Assembly (NCBI RefSeq): GCF_014203235.1
Contig: NZ_JACHIN010000012.1
Coordinates: 149,210-213,209, forward strand
Reading direction: 5' to 3'
Length of the DNA: 64,000 bases
Source: Nonomuraea endophytica
Lineage (GTDB): Bacteria; Actinomycetota; Actinomycetes; Streptosporangiales; Streptosporangiaceae
Numbering within the stretch: the first letter of the stretch is position 1; each line of letters begins with the position of its first letter. Made by a program: the position numbers and the translations under genes. The notes under the pieces are model-generated. The model did not search any database and had not been told where the DNA came from. It was given only the letters and a program-made list of their open reading frames with translations. Below, one piece after another: positions 7,299 to 15,953 of this stretch.

Positions 7299-9190
7299 GA
7301 TGGGTCGAACATGATCGGCTTGACCTCGCCTCGGCCGTACAGCTCGGCCTGGCCGGGCATCGACACGCTCCACGACCGCATGCCGTACGGGCCGAAAGCC
7401 ACGATCCGCAGACACGGACCGCCCGCGTAGGCCCGCCCGCCGGAGAAGTAGGTGGCGCGCAGCGGCACCTCAAGCTCCAGCAGCGCACCCCCGCGACCGG
7501 GCACCCCGGGCGCGAGCCGGTGCGCCTCACCATAGGTCTCATCCGGTACGGCCGGCGCCACCTTCTCCAGCGCGTCCAGCGGATCCTCGGCCGCCGAGCG
7601 CCAGGCCAGCCAGACCATCGCGTCCACCGAATCGGGAGCGGCGTGCCCGTCGAAGCCGAGCAGCCTGCGCAGCAGCAGGCGATGCCCGCCGGGCCATCCG
7701 GCGACGCGGGCGGGGTCGGCCGCCGCGGCGTCGGCGAGCCTGGCCTGCCACAGCGGGGTGTCCATCCAGCGGTCCTCCAGCGCCCACGCGGTCACCTCCT
7801 CGACGTCGGTGGCGTAGGCCCTGCTCAACAGTTCGACGCTGCGCCGGCCTCGGCTGGTGTCGCGGCCCGCCTCGTCGTTGAAGGCGTCGCGGTGCCAGTG
7901 CCCGGGAGACAGCGCCGGGTCGGGGGCCACCGTGTCGGGCGCGGTATTGCAGTTCTGGAGATATCCGGACACGGGGTTGGCCAGCTGCACCAGCTCGGCC
8001 GCCGCGCGGATGCCCTTCCAGGCGGTCGCCGAGGTGTTGCCGTCCAGCACGCCCCGCTTGCCGTCCTGCACGCCCTGCTTGCTGTCCCGCACGCCCCGCT
8101 CGCTGTCCCGCACGCCCGGCTTGCCGTCATGCACGCCCCGCGTCTCGAAGTCGCGCACGGGCACCCGGCCGGTGCGCAGGTAGAAGCAGTCGCCCGCGGA
8201 GTCGGCCGCCAGCAGGTTCTGCGGCGGGAAGTCGCAGGCGTCCAGCGCCGCGCGCAGCGCGCCGGTGTCCCGGGCCCGCAGCATCGCCATGAACTGCCGC
8301 TCGGTCTGCCCCGCCCGTCCCATGTACGGCGTGCACACCACGTAGACGGCGGCGTCGTCCCTGGCCACGACCGGGGCGATCACGCCGTTGTGGAGCACGT
8401 AGGCATGGCCCTCGTACTCCAGGACCTCCCTGGTCTCGCCGTCGTAGCGGTAGACGTCGCCGTCCACCTCGATGCGGTAGGCGTCGGACACGCGCGGCCC
8501 GCCGGTCGTCAGGCCCCAGGCGACGTCGCGGTTGTGGGCCAGCGGCGGCAGCATCGCGCCCAGGAAGCCGAACCCGGTGTAGTGCAGGTCGCCGCCCTTG
8601 ACGACGGCCTCGTACATCTCGAAGGCGCCGCCGAAGGGCAGGTGCGGGTCGCTGACCAGGATCGTCTCGCCGGCCGCTGTCCGCCACGGCCTGAGCACCC
8701 AGGCGTTGGAGCCGGGCGGGACCAGGGCGCGGTCCAGCTCGGAGGCCGGGGCCGCCGGGGTGACGCCGGCCGCGCGCAGTGCCGTGATGGCGTCGACGAT
8801 GACCCAGTACAGCATCACGGTGCGGTTGACGCCGATGGGCAGCGCGGGCTCCAGCGGCGGCGCCCACGCGGGCACGTCGGCCGGGTGCTCGTCCATCCAC
8901 GCCGCGATCCCGGCCATGAACGCCACGTAGCACTCGCGCAGCTCGGCCGGGAGGCTGTCGAACCCGCGCCTGGCCTCTTCGAGCACCTGCCAGCGGCGCT
9001 GGTTGGCATCGCGCTCGGGCTCGCCGAGTTCGCCGCGTACCAGCCTGTACTGGTTCAGCACGCCCCGCAGGTCGTCCTGCGCCTGGGCGTAGCCGAGGCC
9101 GAAGTAGGCGGCGGGTTCGCTGGTGGCGTCGAGCAGCGGCGTGCCGTACGGATCGCGGTGGATGCGCACCGAACCCCACGAATTGTCCAT
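7295..9190 (-). CDS. penicillin acylase-family Ntn hydrolase, no signal peptide
   Basis: About 631 residues. The segment PPGSNAWVL near residue 160 contains the Ser that becomes the N-terminal nucleophile after autoproteolysis in the penicillin G/AHL acylase family; the Asn and trailing hydrophobic residues are conserved there. The N-terminus (MDNSWGSVRIHRD) lacks a signal peptide, unlike secreted or periplasmic acylases, suggesting a cytoplasmic enzyme cleaving an imported amide. A run of five 7-residue repeats (GVxDxxx) lies inside the beta-chain region. ATG 9190 was chosen; a TTG at 9241 is in frame. It is the first gene of the acylase-MFS-hydrolase operon. Confidence 0.85.
   Translation of the reverse strand: MDNSWGSVRIHRDPYGTPLLDATSEPAAYFGLGYAQAQDDLRGVLNQYRLVRGELGEPERDANQRRWQVLEEARRGFDSLPAELRECYVAFMAGIAAWMDEHPADVPAWAPPLEPALPIGVNRTVMLYWVIVDAITALRAAGVTPAAPASELDRALVPPGSNAWVLRPWRTAAGETILVSDPHLPFGGAFEMYEAVVKGGDLHYTGFGFLGAMLPPLAHNRDVAWGLTTGGPRVSDAYRIEVDGDVYRYDGETREVLEYEGHAYVLHNGVIAPVVARDDAAVYVVCTPYMGRAGQTERQFMAMLRARDTGALRAALDACDFPPQNLLAADSAGDCFYLRTGRVPVRDFETRGVHDGKPGVRDSERGVRDSKQGVQDGKRGVLDGNTSATAWKGIRAAAELVQLANPVSGYLQNCNTAPDTVAPDPALSPGHWHRDAFNDEAGRDTSRGRRSVELLSRAYATDVEEVTAWALEDRWMDTPLWQARLADAAAADPARVAGWPGGHRLLLRRLLGFDGHAAPDSVDAMVWLAWRSAAEDPLDALEKVAPAVPDETYGEAHRLAPGVPGRGGALLELEVPLRATYFSGGRAYAGGPCLRIVAFGPYGMRSWSVSMPGQAELYGRGEVKPIMFDPS
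8042..8146. repeat. in-frame 21-bp tandem repeat, 5 copies, inside the acylase gene
   Basis: Five 21-bp units start at 8042, 8063, 8084, 8105 and 8126. Read on the minus strand they encode 7-residue units GVHDGKP, GVRDSER, GVRDSKQ, GVQDGKR and GVLDGNT. Units differ by a few bases, so this is an older expansion rather than a sequencing artefact. The insertion is charged and probably forms a surface loop. Confidence 0.9.
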
Positions 9191-9285
9191 GGGCTCAACA
9201 GTGCGTGAAGAGCTTCTTCCGGACCTTGTCCGATCGGCCAAGAACCTGCCCTAACCGTTGGCCGATGGGCTCAGCGGTGCGTGGC
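9188..9285. promoter_or_regulatory. acylase/TetR divergent region with inverted and direct repeats
   Basis: ATCGGCCAA (9233-9241) and TTGGCCGAT (9258-9266) are perfect 9-bp inverted arms 16 bp apart. A 20-mer beginning ATGGGCTCA is nearly duplicated at about 9189 and 9264. These lie between the divergent acylase and TetR genes and are candidate operator sequences. No clear -10 was assigned. Confidence 0.45.
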
Positions 9286-9385
9286 TGACGTCGATCGTGC
9301 CCGCCCGGTGCAGGCTGTACGCGGCGGTTACGGCGGGCGACGGTAAGTTACTGGGTACCATGTACGCGTAGGGGAGGGTGAAGCG

Positions 9386-10102
9386 GTGACCGACGCCGAG
9401 TACGTGAACATCTGGATGCGGCCCGAACGCCCGGCCCGCGGCCCGAAACCGGCCTACAGCCGCGCCCAGATCACCGAAGCGGCGATCCACGTCGCCGACA
9501 CCGAAGGCCTGGAAGCCGCCACCATGCGGCGCATCGCCGCCGAGATCGGCGCCGGCGCGATGTCCCTCTACCGCTACGTCCCCAGCCGCGACAACCTGGT
9601 CGAGCTCATGGCCGACCGGCTCCAGGGCGAGATCGACACCACCGGCATGCCCTCCGGTGACTGGCGCGCCGACCTGAGCCAATACGCCGACGGGCTACGG
9701 GCCATGTGGCTGCGCCACCCCTGGATCGCCACCGTGCAACGCTCGCTGCCCAGCTTCGGCCCCAACCAGCTCCTCCTGATCGAACGGCTGATGGCCGTGC
9801 TCGACCCCGTCGTCCCCATCGACGAGAACCTGGCCCTCATGGGCATGCTGAACACCTACATCGAGGGCGCCGTCCGCGAAGAGATCAGCACGGCCAACGA
9901 GATCCGCCGCAGCGGGCTCACCGAAGCGCAGTGGATGACGCGCAGCTACCCCTACATCGACCAGCTGGTGAAAAGCGGCGACTATCCGATCTTCACCAAG
10001 ATCGTGATGGAGGCGCGCCACCCGCACCTCAGCCGCGACGACCAGTTCCGGCACGGGCTCCAGCGCGTCCTCGACTACATCGCCGCGGCCCTTCCGGATT
10101 AG
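9386..10102 (+). CDS. TetR family regulator with TetR_C_1-like ligand domain
   Basis: 238 residues. A basic extension precedes the helix-turn-helix around residues 25-72, which contains AAEIGAGAMSLYRYVPSRDNL. The longer C-terminal domain fits the TetR_C_1 type seen in regulators of antibiotic resistance and transport. GTG 9386 follows GGGGAGG (9371-9377). It is divergent from the penicillin-acylase-like operon, so it most likely represses that operon and responds to its substrate. Its stop overlaps the convergent small secreted protein gene by 4 bp. Confidence 0.9.
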   Translation: MTDAEYVNIWMRPERPARGPKPAYSRAQITEAAIHVADTEGLEAATMRRIAAEIGAGAMSLYRYVPSRDNLVELMADRLQGEIDTTGMPSGDWRADLSQYADGLRAMWLRHPWIATVQRSLPSFGPNQLLLIERLMAVLDPVVPIDENLALMGMLNTYIEGAVREEISTANEIRRSGLTEAQWMTRSYPYIDQLVKSGDYPIFTKIVMEARHPHLSRDDQFRHGLQRVLDYIAAALPD

Positions 10103-10413
10103 AGGCTCTTCTTCTGGTAGCCGATCTTCCCCAGGTTGGGGTAGCGGCTGTTGCACCAGGCGAAGGAGTCCTTGTTGGGGCTCACCCACGTGCCGTAGTA
10201 CGTGACCTTCTTGCTGTAGTCGTTCCAGCACTCGATCCGGACGCGGACCCAGCCGTAACCCGCGTTGCACCTGGCGAAGCCGCCGTCACCGGAGCCGCCC
10301 GTCATCTGGCCGCTGTAGCACTTGGAGGGCGGGGCGGGGTCGGCGTGCGCGGCGGCGGGGACCGCGACGATGCCCAGGACCAGGGCGGCTGTGACGGTGA
10401 GCTTCTTGAGCAT
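10099..10413 (-). CDS. small secreted Cys-containing protein
   Basis: 104 residues with a signal peptide (about 1-25, ending AHADP). The mature part of about 80 residues has four cysteines (KCYSG, FARCNAG, RIECWND, AWCNSR), enough for two disulfides, and many aromatic residues. I do not recognise a family. It is expressed from an ATG preceded by GAGGGAAG, and is followed on the same strand by another small secreted protein and a secreted protease farther upstream. A protease-inhibitor or cell-wall role is possible but unsupported. Confidence 0.8.
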   Translation of the reverse strand: MLKKLTVTAALVLGIVAVPAAAHADPAPPSKCYSGQMTGGSGDGGFARCNAGYGWVRVRIECWNDYSKKVTYYGTWVSPNKDSFAWCNSRYPNLGKIGYQKKSL

Positions 10414-10530
10414 GGGTTCTTCCCTCTTCGGCGTGATCTTGGGCGTCAGAGGCTACAGAGGGTGGCTTTGGTTTCGCTTTCGGTCCCGATCCGTGCTCCC
10501 GTGAAGCCCGGATGCGCGTTTCTCACGGGC

Positions 10531-10803
10531 TCAGCAGCGCTGGCCGTTCAGGAGGTTGATGGTGGTGTTGAAGTTCACCGTGATGCAGTGGTAGGTGCCG
10601 GAGGGGATCGAGACCGTGCCGCCGCCGGGGCCGGCCGGACCGGTGCATCCGCTGGCGATGATGTAGTACCCCAGCAGGTCGGACAGCAGGAAGCGGTTGC
10701 CGCTCGCGCACGTGTAGATCGCCGCTGACGCGGAGGCCGGTGGGGTGGTGATCGTGCAGGCCAGGGCGGCCGCCATGGCGACGGCCAGGATGCTCCTTCT
10801 CAC
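10531..10803 (-). CDS. small secreted protein, unknown function
   Basis: 90 residues starting with GTG 10803 behind AGGAAGGG. A signal peptide runs to about residue 27 (ASASAA). The mature part has four cysteines, a Gly/Pro-rich turn (GPAGPGGG) and ends NLLNGQRC. No family is recognised. It lies 64 bp downstream of the M4 metalloprotease on the same strand and may be co-transcribed with it. Confidence 0.75.
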   Translation of the reverse strand: MRRSILAVAMAAALACTITTPPASASAAIYTCASGNRFLLSDLLGYYIIASGCTGPAGPGGGTVSIPSGTYHCITVNFNTTINLLNGQRC

Positions 10804-10867
10804 GGTGTCCCTTCCTGTCGAGGTCCCGGCGCCCCAAGGAGGCGCCGGGACCGTTACGGTATGGCGG

Positions 10868-13288
10868 TCAGGAACGGGTGATCTTCACGTCGTCCACGCC
10901 CGCCTCGATCAGGCTGGCCGTACCCGCGTCAGCCGTCTCGACCAGCAGCCGGACGGTCTGTCCCGCGAAGGACGACAGGTTGATCGTCGCGGCCTGCCAG
11001 GCGCCGGCCCGGTTGGCGGCCGAGCCGAGCTGCTGCAACACGACGGTGTTCGTCGTCCCGGACACGACCCGGACGCGGAAGTAGTCGGCGCTGCTTGCGT
11101 TGTTGAGATGCGCCAGGTACCACGACAGCGTCAGTGTCAGCGTCCCTGTCGGCAGCGCGATCTCCGGCGAGCGGACGCTGGTGGCGCCGCCGTCGACGTC
11201 GTACGTGCCCGCACTGCTACCGGCCAGGCGGCCGGTCACCAGGTCGTTGACGCCGCTGACTGTGGTGCCGAGCTGCAGGCCGACGCCGGAGCTCGTGGCC
11301 TCCGGGTCACCCCGCTCCCAGGCGCCGGTGGTGGCGGTGTCGGTGCCCGAGGCGTTCGTGGTCCAGCCCAGCGAGGTCTCGAACGTGTCGTTGAAGACCA
11401 CGTTGCCGATCGTGCCCACGTTCAGGGTGAACGGGGCGGTGCGGTCCATCGAGGTTCCGTCACCGGTGACGATGACGTTGTAGGTGGCGGTTGGCGTGCC
11501 CGCGGGCACGTTGATCGTCATCGTCGAGGACGCGCCCGAGGTCACGCTCGACGGGCTGAACGTCGCCGTCACGCCGGCGGGCAGTCCGGAGGCCGAGAAG
11601 GTGACCGTCTGCGCCGGCGGCGTGGTGGTCGTCGTGCTCACGGTCGAGGTGGCCGTCGCACCTGGTTGTACGGTCGCCGACGTCGGGTTCAGCTCCATCG
11701 AGAAGGCGGGGCCGCCACCCTGGCACGAGGCCGGCTCACCGGCGGCGGCCGGCACGCTCACGGCCAGCCAAGCGGCCTTGGTGGCGTCGAACTCGGCGCA
11801 GGAGCCGGGGAACGACTGGATCGCGGCTTCCAGCGAGGCCTTGCGGGCCAGCGAGTGGGTCCACGTCGCGGTCTTGCGCAGCAGCGTCGCCATGAAGATC
11901 TGGCCGGCCTTGCGCGGGCCCAGCCCGGTCAGCGTGGTGGAGTTGCAGGTCGGGCTCTGCGGCTGCCCGTTGGTCGGGTTGGTGCCCTCGGCCAGCAGGT
12001 AGAACCAGTGGTTCTGGACACCGGCGGCCGCGTGGACCTCCATGCCGGGCACCGAGGAGGAGAAGCAGTTGGGGTTGCCGGAGATCAGCGACGGCTGGTG
12101 CATGTAGCGGATCGGGCCGCTGCCCACCAGGTTGACCTCTTCGCCGACGCTGTAGTCGGGCGGGTCGAGGTTGGCCGGCTCGTTGGCGAACCACTCGGTC
12201 AGCGCGCCGAAGATGTCGCCGGTCGACTCGTTGAGGCCGCCCTTCTCGTTGCTGCCGGTCGAGCCGCCGGGAGTGGTCTGGAAGATGGCGTGGCCGTACT
12301 CGTGCGCGACGACGTCGATCGGGGTGACCTGGCGCTGGTTGTCCTGGGAGCGGCCGAAGCTGGTGTAGCTGCCGTTCCAGAAGGCGTTGACGGCGTTGAG
12401 CCCGACACGCGCGGGGAAGCCGCCGCCGGTGCCGTTGATGCCGTTACGGCCCAGCCACTGGCTGAGCATGTCCCATTCCTTGCCCGCCGCGAACAGCGTG
12501 TCCACGCAGGCGGTCTCCAGGTTCGTGCCGGAGCCGTTGCCCCAGTTGTCGTCGGTCCCGGTGTACGTCGCGCCGTCCTGGCCGCCGCACCGGATGCCCG
12601 TACGGACCGGGTCGGCCATCGAGAAGCTGGTGCCCGAGCCGGAGGTGCCGATGGTGACCGGGTTGCCGTTGTAGTAGCTGTTGCCGGTGCCGTCCATGAC
12701 CAGGTCGGACTTCTCGATGACCTGGCCGTTCACGGCGTCGACGAACACGTGCAGCTTCGTCTCGCGCCCCTGGTTCATGCCGTCGACCCGCACCTCGTAC
12801 GCCAGCCGTCCCGCACCCTCGGCGAAGACGCTGAGCTGCGGCGCGGAGACCGAGGCGACCTCGGGGACCAGAGCGCGCGCGACGTCGGCGGCCTTGTCGG
12901 CGCTGATGGCCGGTTTGGTGGCGACGTTCAGCGCCTGGGTCTGCGCGATGGACGTGCTCAGCACGCCGCCATCGGAGTTGGTCACGACGACGAAGTCGCC
13001 GCCACGGACCGGCAGGCCGGCGTGGGTGCGTTCGTAGGAGACGTAGTTCAGTCCGTTCTGGCCGGGGGTCACGCCCCGGCGCACGAAGGCGTCCTTGGCT
13101 GAGACGCGCAGAACGCCGGGCTCGGACTCCACGAGGCGGTCGGCCGCCTGGACGGCCGCGGTGGCCGGGTCCGGAGGTGCGGCGGTCTCTGCCGCCAGGG
13201 CGGTCTGGCCCGAGGCGATCGAGGCCGACATCGCCACGAGCAGGCTGGTGGTGCTCGCGACGAGCGCTAACGCGAGTTTGCGTTTCAC
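10868..13288 (-). CDS. secreted M4 (thermolysin-like) metalloprotease
   Basis: 806 residues from GTG 13288, which follows AAGGAG at good spacing. Order: signal peptide (about 1-32); FTP/PepSY-like inhibitory propeptide (to about 200); M4 catalytic domain with the zinc motif HEYGH near residue 328 and the third ligand in the GGLNESTGDIFG helix; a Ser/Thr-rich Ig-like domain (about 560-650); and a C-terminal jelly-roll of about 170 residues beginning VVFNDTFET, common on actinobacterial proteases. It would be secreted, self-activate, and degrade extracellular proteins. No regulator is linked; a palindrome sits upstream at 13359-13372. Confidence 0.95.
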   Translation of the reverse strand: MKRKLALALVASTTSLLVAMSASIASGQTALAAETAAPPDPATAAVQAADRLVESEPGVLRVSAKDAFVRRGVTPGQNGLNYVSYERTHAGLPVRGGDFVVVTNSDGGVLSTSIAQTQALNVATKPAISADKAADVARALVPEVASVSAPQLSVFAEGAGRLAYEVRVDGMNQGRETKLHVFVDAVNGQVIEKSDLVMDGTGNSYYNGNPVTIGTSGSGTSFSMADPVRTGIRCGGQDGATYTGTDDNWGNGSGTNLETACVDTLFAAGKEWDMLSQWLGRNGINGTGGGFPARVGLNAVNAFWNGSYTSFGRSQDNQRQVTPIDVVAHEYGHAIFQTTPGGSTGSNEKGGLNESTGDIFGALTEWFANEPANLDPPDYSVGEEVNLVGSGPIRYMHQPSLISGNPNCFSSSVPGMEVHAAAGVQNHWFYLLAEGTNPTNGQPQSPTCNSTTLTGLGPRKAGQIFMATLLRKTATWTHSLARKASLEAAIQSFPGSCAEFDATKAAWLAVSVPAAAGEPASCQGGGPAFSMELNPTSATVQPGATATSTVSTTTTTPPAQTVTFSASGLPAGVTATFSPSSVTSGASSTMTINVPAGTPTATYNVIVTGDGTSMDRTAPFTLNVGTIGNVVFNDTFETSLGWTTNASGTDTATTGAWERGDPEATSSGVGLQLGTTVSGVNDLVTGRLAGSSAGTYDVDGGATSVRSPEIALPTGTLTLTLSWYLAHLNNASSADYFRVRVVSGTTNTVVLQQLGSAANRAGAWQAATINLSSFAGQTVRLLVETADAGTASLIEAGVDDVKITRS

Positions 13289-13794
13289 GCGGTGCTCCTT
13301 CTGGGTGAGCGGCCGCGGCTGGGGGTACGTCGGCCGCCGGGGGGTGTGCGAGATCTCCCCAGAGATCTCTGGCATAGCTCCGCGGTGATCGATCAGGAAG
13401 GGAGGAAGACGGAGCTTCCTGCATCTGACGTGAGATCTAAAAGGGCGTCAATATGTGCGGAAATACTTGGAAATTCATCGACAACAGATGATGTATCGGT
13501 CCAAAAGCGCCCGAACCTCCCTGAGCAGGCCCTTCTTGCTCAGGGCGTCGTGGCCGTAATTCGTTACGGCCTTTCTTCGCGACAGTTTCTGGCTCCACCG
13601 AGTATTGACAAGTAAAGGCAAAGGGAATTGCGCCCCGCACCCGGGTGCTCACCGCCGCAAGACCACAATGACCGACGGCAACGTCACCGGGGCCCCTTCG
13701 CGGCCCCTTCCAGGTCGGTCTGAGAAGCGGCCACAACCTGGCCGCTTCCCTTGCGAAGGTGGTCACAGAGAAACCGACAAGCAAGGAGCGGAAC
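13289..13794. other. 506-bp intergenic region with a palindrome and hairpins
   Basis: No convincing gene is seen. It holds a perfect 14-bp palindrome CCAGAGATCTCTGG at 13359-13372, about 70 bp upstream of the protease start. A perfect 8-bp stem with an 11-nt loop lies at 13519-13545 (CCCTGAGC/GCTCAGGG). A GGGGCC/GGCCCC stem lies at 13689-13707, and a perfect 9-bp stem with a 7-nt loop at 13724-13748 (GAAGCGGCC/GGCCGCTTC). The palindrome is a candidate operator for the protease. The last hairpin could terminate or attenuate transcription ahead of the VOC gene. Confidence 0.6.
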
Positions 13795-14214
13795 ATGTCC
13801 GTCAACTCTGTGACCCACCTGAACTTCCGCGGTGACGCCCAGGCGGCGCTCACCTTCTACCAGTCCGTCTTCGGCGGCCAGGTGGTGGCGATCACGTACA
13901 AGGACGCGGGAAACGTGCAGAACCCCGCCGAGGCCGACCAGGTGATGTGGGGCCAGGTGGCCGCCGACAGCGGGTTTCACGTCATGGCCTACGACGTCCC
14001 GTCGCGCCTGCCCTGGAACCAGGGGGAGAACGCGTTCTTCGTCTCGCTGCGCGGTGACACGGCCGAGGAGGTCACCGCGTACTGGGAGAAGCTGTCCGAA
14101 GGCGCGAACGTGCAGCAGCCGCTGGGCCCCGCGCAGTGGGCGCCCCTCTACGGGATGCTGACGGACCGGTTCGGGGTCACCTGGGTCGTGGACGTCGTCA
14201 GCGACTACAGCTGA
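13795..14214 (+). CDS. VOC/PhnB-like protein
   Basis: 139 residues from ATG 13795, behind AAGGAG (13783-13788). It begins with the beta-alpha-beta pattern THLNFRGDAQAALTFYQSVFGG and ends FGVTWVVDV, typical of PhnB-like members of the vicinal oxygen chelate superfamily (glyoxalase fold). Function in this subgroup is usually unknown; many act as binding proteins. It stands alone, converging on the ANTAR gene. Confidence 0.9.
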   Translation: MSVNSVTHLNFRGDAQAALTFYQSVFGGQVVAITYKDAGNVQNPAEADQVMWGQVAADSGFHVMAYDVPSRLPWNQGENAFFVSLRGDTAEEVTAYWEKLSEGANVQQPLGPAQWAPLYGMLTDRFGVTWVVDVVSDYS

Positions 14215-14231
14215 CCCAGGCCGTGCGGGGA

Positions 14232-14492
14232 TCAGGGGACGAGGCCGTCTTCGATGACTCCGGCGGCGACGGCCGCGATCCTGGTGTTGGTGGTGCGGGC
14301 GTAGTTGCGCAGGGCGGCGAACGCGTCGTCGACCGAGATGTTCAGTCGGTGCGAGAGGAAGCCCTTGGCCTGCTCGATCAGGACGCGGCTGTCGAGCGCC
14401 GACTGGAGCTGATCGGCGGGGGCGAACAGGTCGATGACGTCGTAGCCATCCACGAACGTGTCGTGGAGCCGCCGGTCGTCCAGGGTGCTCAT
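14232..14492 (-). CDS. short ANTAR-domain RNA-binding protein
   Basis: 86 residues from ATG 14492, with AGGAAGG upstream. Nearly all of the protein after residue 30 is an ANTAR domain: LDSRVLIEQAKGFLSHRLNI followed by a three-helix pattern with conserved Ala/Arg positions. ANTAR proteins bind paired hexaloop hairpins in mRNA leaders to prevent termination. The usual GAF or receiver domain is missing, so dimerisation must be controlled otherwise. It is divergent from an anti-sigma-type ATPase gene. Confidence 0.88.
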   Translation of the reverse strand: MSTLDDRRLHDTFVDGYDVIDLFAPADQLQSALDSRVLIEQAKGFLSHRLNISVDDAFAALRNYARTTNTRIAAVAAGVIEDGLVP

Positions 14493-14796
14493 GCCGGTCC
14501 TTCCTCGCCGGGCGGGCGGGTCCTCCACCCGAATGCCCGGCCGCGCGCCCACCATGCCCGCCGCCCGCGCCGAGCGGCCCCGGCCGCTCCCGGCGGAGAT
14601 CGAGTACGGTGAGTGAATTACAACCCTGGCGCCGGGCGAATTCATCCGGTAATCGTGACCTTGACCGCTGGTAAGTCAGGCCGGATAATTCACTTGCGAG
14701 CGACTGTAAGGCCGCCGCCACGGCGGAGAAAATGTGTACCGCCCCAGACCCCGGCGGGTGGGACTGTCTCATCACTTGGTGAAACGGTGAGGGTCT
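14493..14796. other. 304-bp divergent intergenic region (ANTAR / ATPase)
   Basis: No gene is supported. The region must contain the promoters for the ANTAR gene (minus) and the ATPase gene (plus). A moderately AT-richer stretch at 14610-14700 is the best location, but no clear -35/-10 pair or ANTAR-type double hairpin was identified by eye. Confidence 0.4.
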
Positions 14797-15297
14797 GTGA
14801 TGACCGCAGCGAAATCGCCGCGCTCCGAACACGGTAAGCCATTCCTGCTGGCGGATCGTTTCACCGGCTCCTCCCTGCACATGATCCGGCACGCGACGGC
14901 CGAGCAAGCCGAATCCCTCGGCCTCAGCGGGCCCCGGCTGCTCGAGTTCGTGCTGGCCGTGCACGAGAGCGTCGCCAACGTGGTGAAGCACGCCGGAAAT
15001 CACGGCGAGATCCAGCTGTGGCGCAGCGACGGACACGTGCACTGCACGATTTCCGACCGCGGCCCCGGCATTCCCCTCGACGGGCTGAACGTCTCCCGGA
15101 TCAGTCCCGACGCGCTGGGCGGCCGCGGACTGTGGCTGATCCATCACCTGGTCAGCAGCGTCGACATCACCACCGGCGCGGACGGCACGGTCGTCCATCT
15201 GGCGGTCGAGCTCCCATCAGACGGTACCGGAATGAAGCCCGTCCGGGTGAACTCGCCCTTGCCGGAATCCGAATTCCGCACCGAATGGACCCGCTGA
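14797..15297 (+). CDS. anti-sigma-type HATPase (RsbW/SpoIIAB-like)
   Basis: 166 residues of GHKL ATPase fold: N box HESVANVVKHA, G1 box DRGPGIP, G2 box GGRGLWLIHHL. There is no dimerisation or sensor domain, matching the RsbW-like serine kinase/anti-sigma factors that are abundant in actinomycetes. It may phosphorylate a STAS antagonist; one is encoded 0.3 kb away at 15608. The start is GTG 14797 or ATG 14800. Confidence 0.9.
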   Translation: MMTAAKSPRSEHGKPFLLADRFTGSSLHMIRHATAEQAESLGLSGPRLLEFVLAVHESVANVVKHAGNHGEIQLWRSDGHVHCTISDRGPGIPLDGLNVSRISPDALGGRGLWLIHHLVSSVDITTGADGTVVHLAVELPSDGTGMKPVRVNSPLPESEFRTEWTR

Positions 15298-15361
15298 AAA
15301 AGCCACCCGCCGGGTTACCTTGATGTCGGATCATCCGCGTGGAAAGCCCGGGAGGGACTTC

Positions 15362-15595
15362 ATGAAGATCAGGCGAGGGGTTTTAGCGGCGGTATTGGCC
15401 GCCGGAGTGCTCGCTCTCGGCTCGACCCCGGCGCACGCCATTCCTCCGCCTCCGCCGGGGGGCGACAACCTCATCGTCTTCACCTACTACAGCGGCGAGC
15501 AGGTCATCGGGCAGCGCTGGTTCGGCTGCAACCAGCCCGCGGGCCAGTGGGGCTCCCAGAACGGCACCCTGCGGGTCTTCTTCACGCCCTGCTGA
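15362..15595 (+). CDS. small secreted protein, DUF6289-like
   Basis: 77 residues from ATG 15362, behind GGGAGGG. The signal peptide ends at about residue 26 (AHAIPPP). The mature part has a YYSG...QRWFGC pattern and ends FFTPC, resembling the small actinobacterial DUF6289 family with two cysteines. Function is unknown. The assignment rests on pattern resemblance only. Confidence 0.7.
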   Translation: MKIRRGVLAAVLAAGVLALGSTPAHAIPPPPPGGDNLIVFTYYSGEQVIGQRWFGCNQPAGQWGSQNGTLRVFFTPC

Positions 15596-15607
15596 GCCGT
15601 ACCCGAA

Positions 15608-15919
15608 TCAGGTCATCACCGGCAGACCACGGTCCAGGCCGGTGATGCGCAGCAGCCGGGACATGAACGGACGGGGCGCGGTCAGCACCACCGTGATGCC
15701 CAGTGGCCTGGCGCGGTGCTGGATCCCGACCAGGACGGCCAGGCCGGAGGCGTCGCAGAACGAGACCTGGGACAGGTCGAGGACGAGCAGGCTCGTGCTG
15801 TACTGCAGCGTGGTCAGCAGTCGCCGGCGCAGCGCCGCGCTGGTGAAGATGTCGATCTCGCCGGTCAGGTGAACGATGGTCGGCGTAGACGATTCGGCGA
15901 TGCCAGACATGACGGCCAT
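15608..15919 (-). CDS. STAS-domain anti-sigma factor antagonist
   Basis: 103 residues, a single STAS domain. The phosphorylatable Ser lies in SFCDASGLAVLVG, the standard SpoIIAA/RsbV site. ATG 15919 has AAAGGAG upstream. It follows the DUF5994 gene by 34 bp on the same strand, suggesting an operon, and is near the RsbW-like ATPase (14797). The two could form a partner-switch module controlling a sigma factor encoded elsewhere. Confidence 0.92.
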   Translation of the reverse strand: MAVMSGIAESSTPTIVHLTGEIDIFTSAALRRRLLTTLQYSTSLLVLDLSQVSFCDASGLAVLVGIQHRARPLGITVVLTAPRPFMSRLLRITGLDRGLPVMT

Positions 15920-15953
15920 GAATGGGTCTCCTTTCGGAGAAGGTGATGCGGGA

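Noticed and set aside
8042-8146. CRISPR-like or mobile repeat
   Set aside because: Units of 21 bp are in tandem without spacers and in frame with the acylase.
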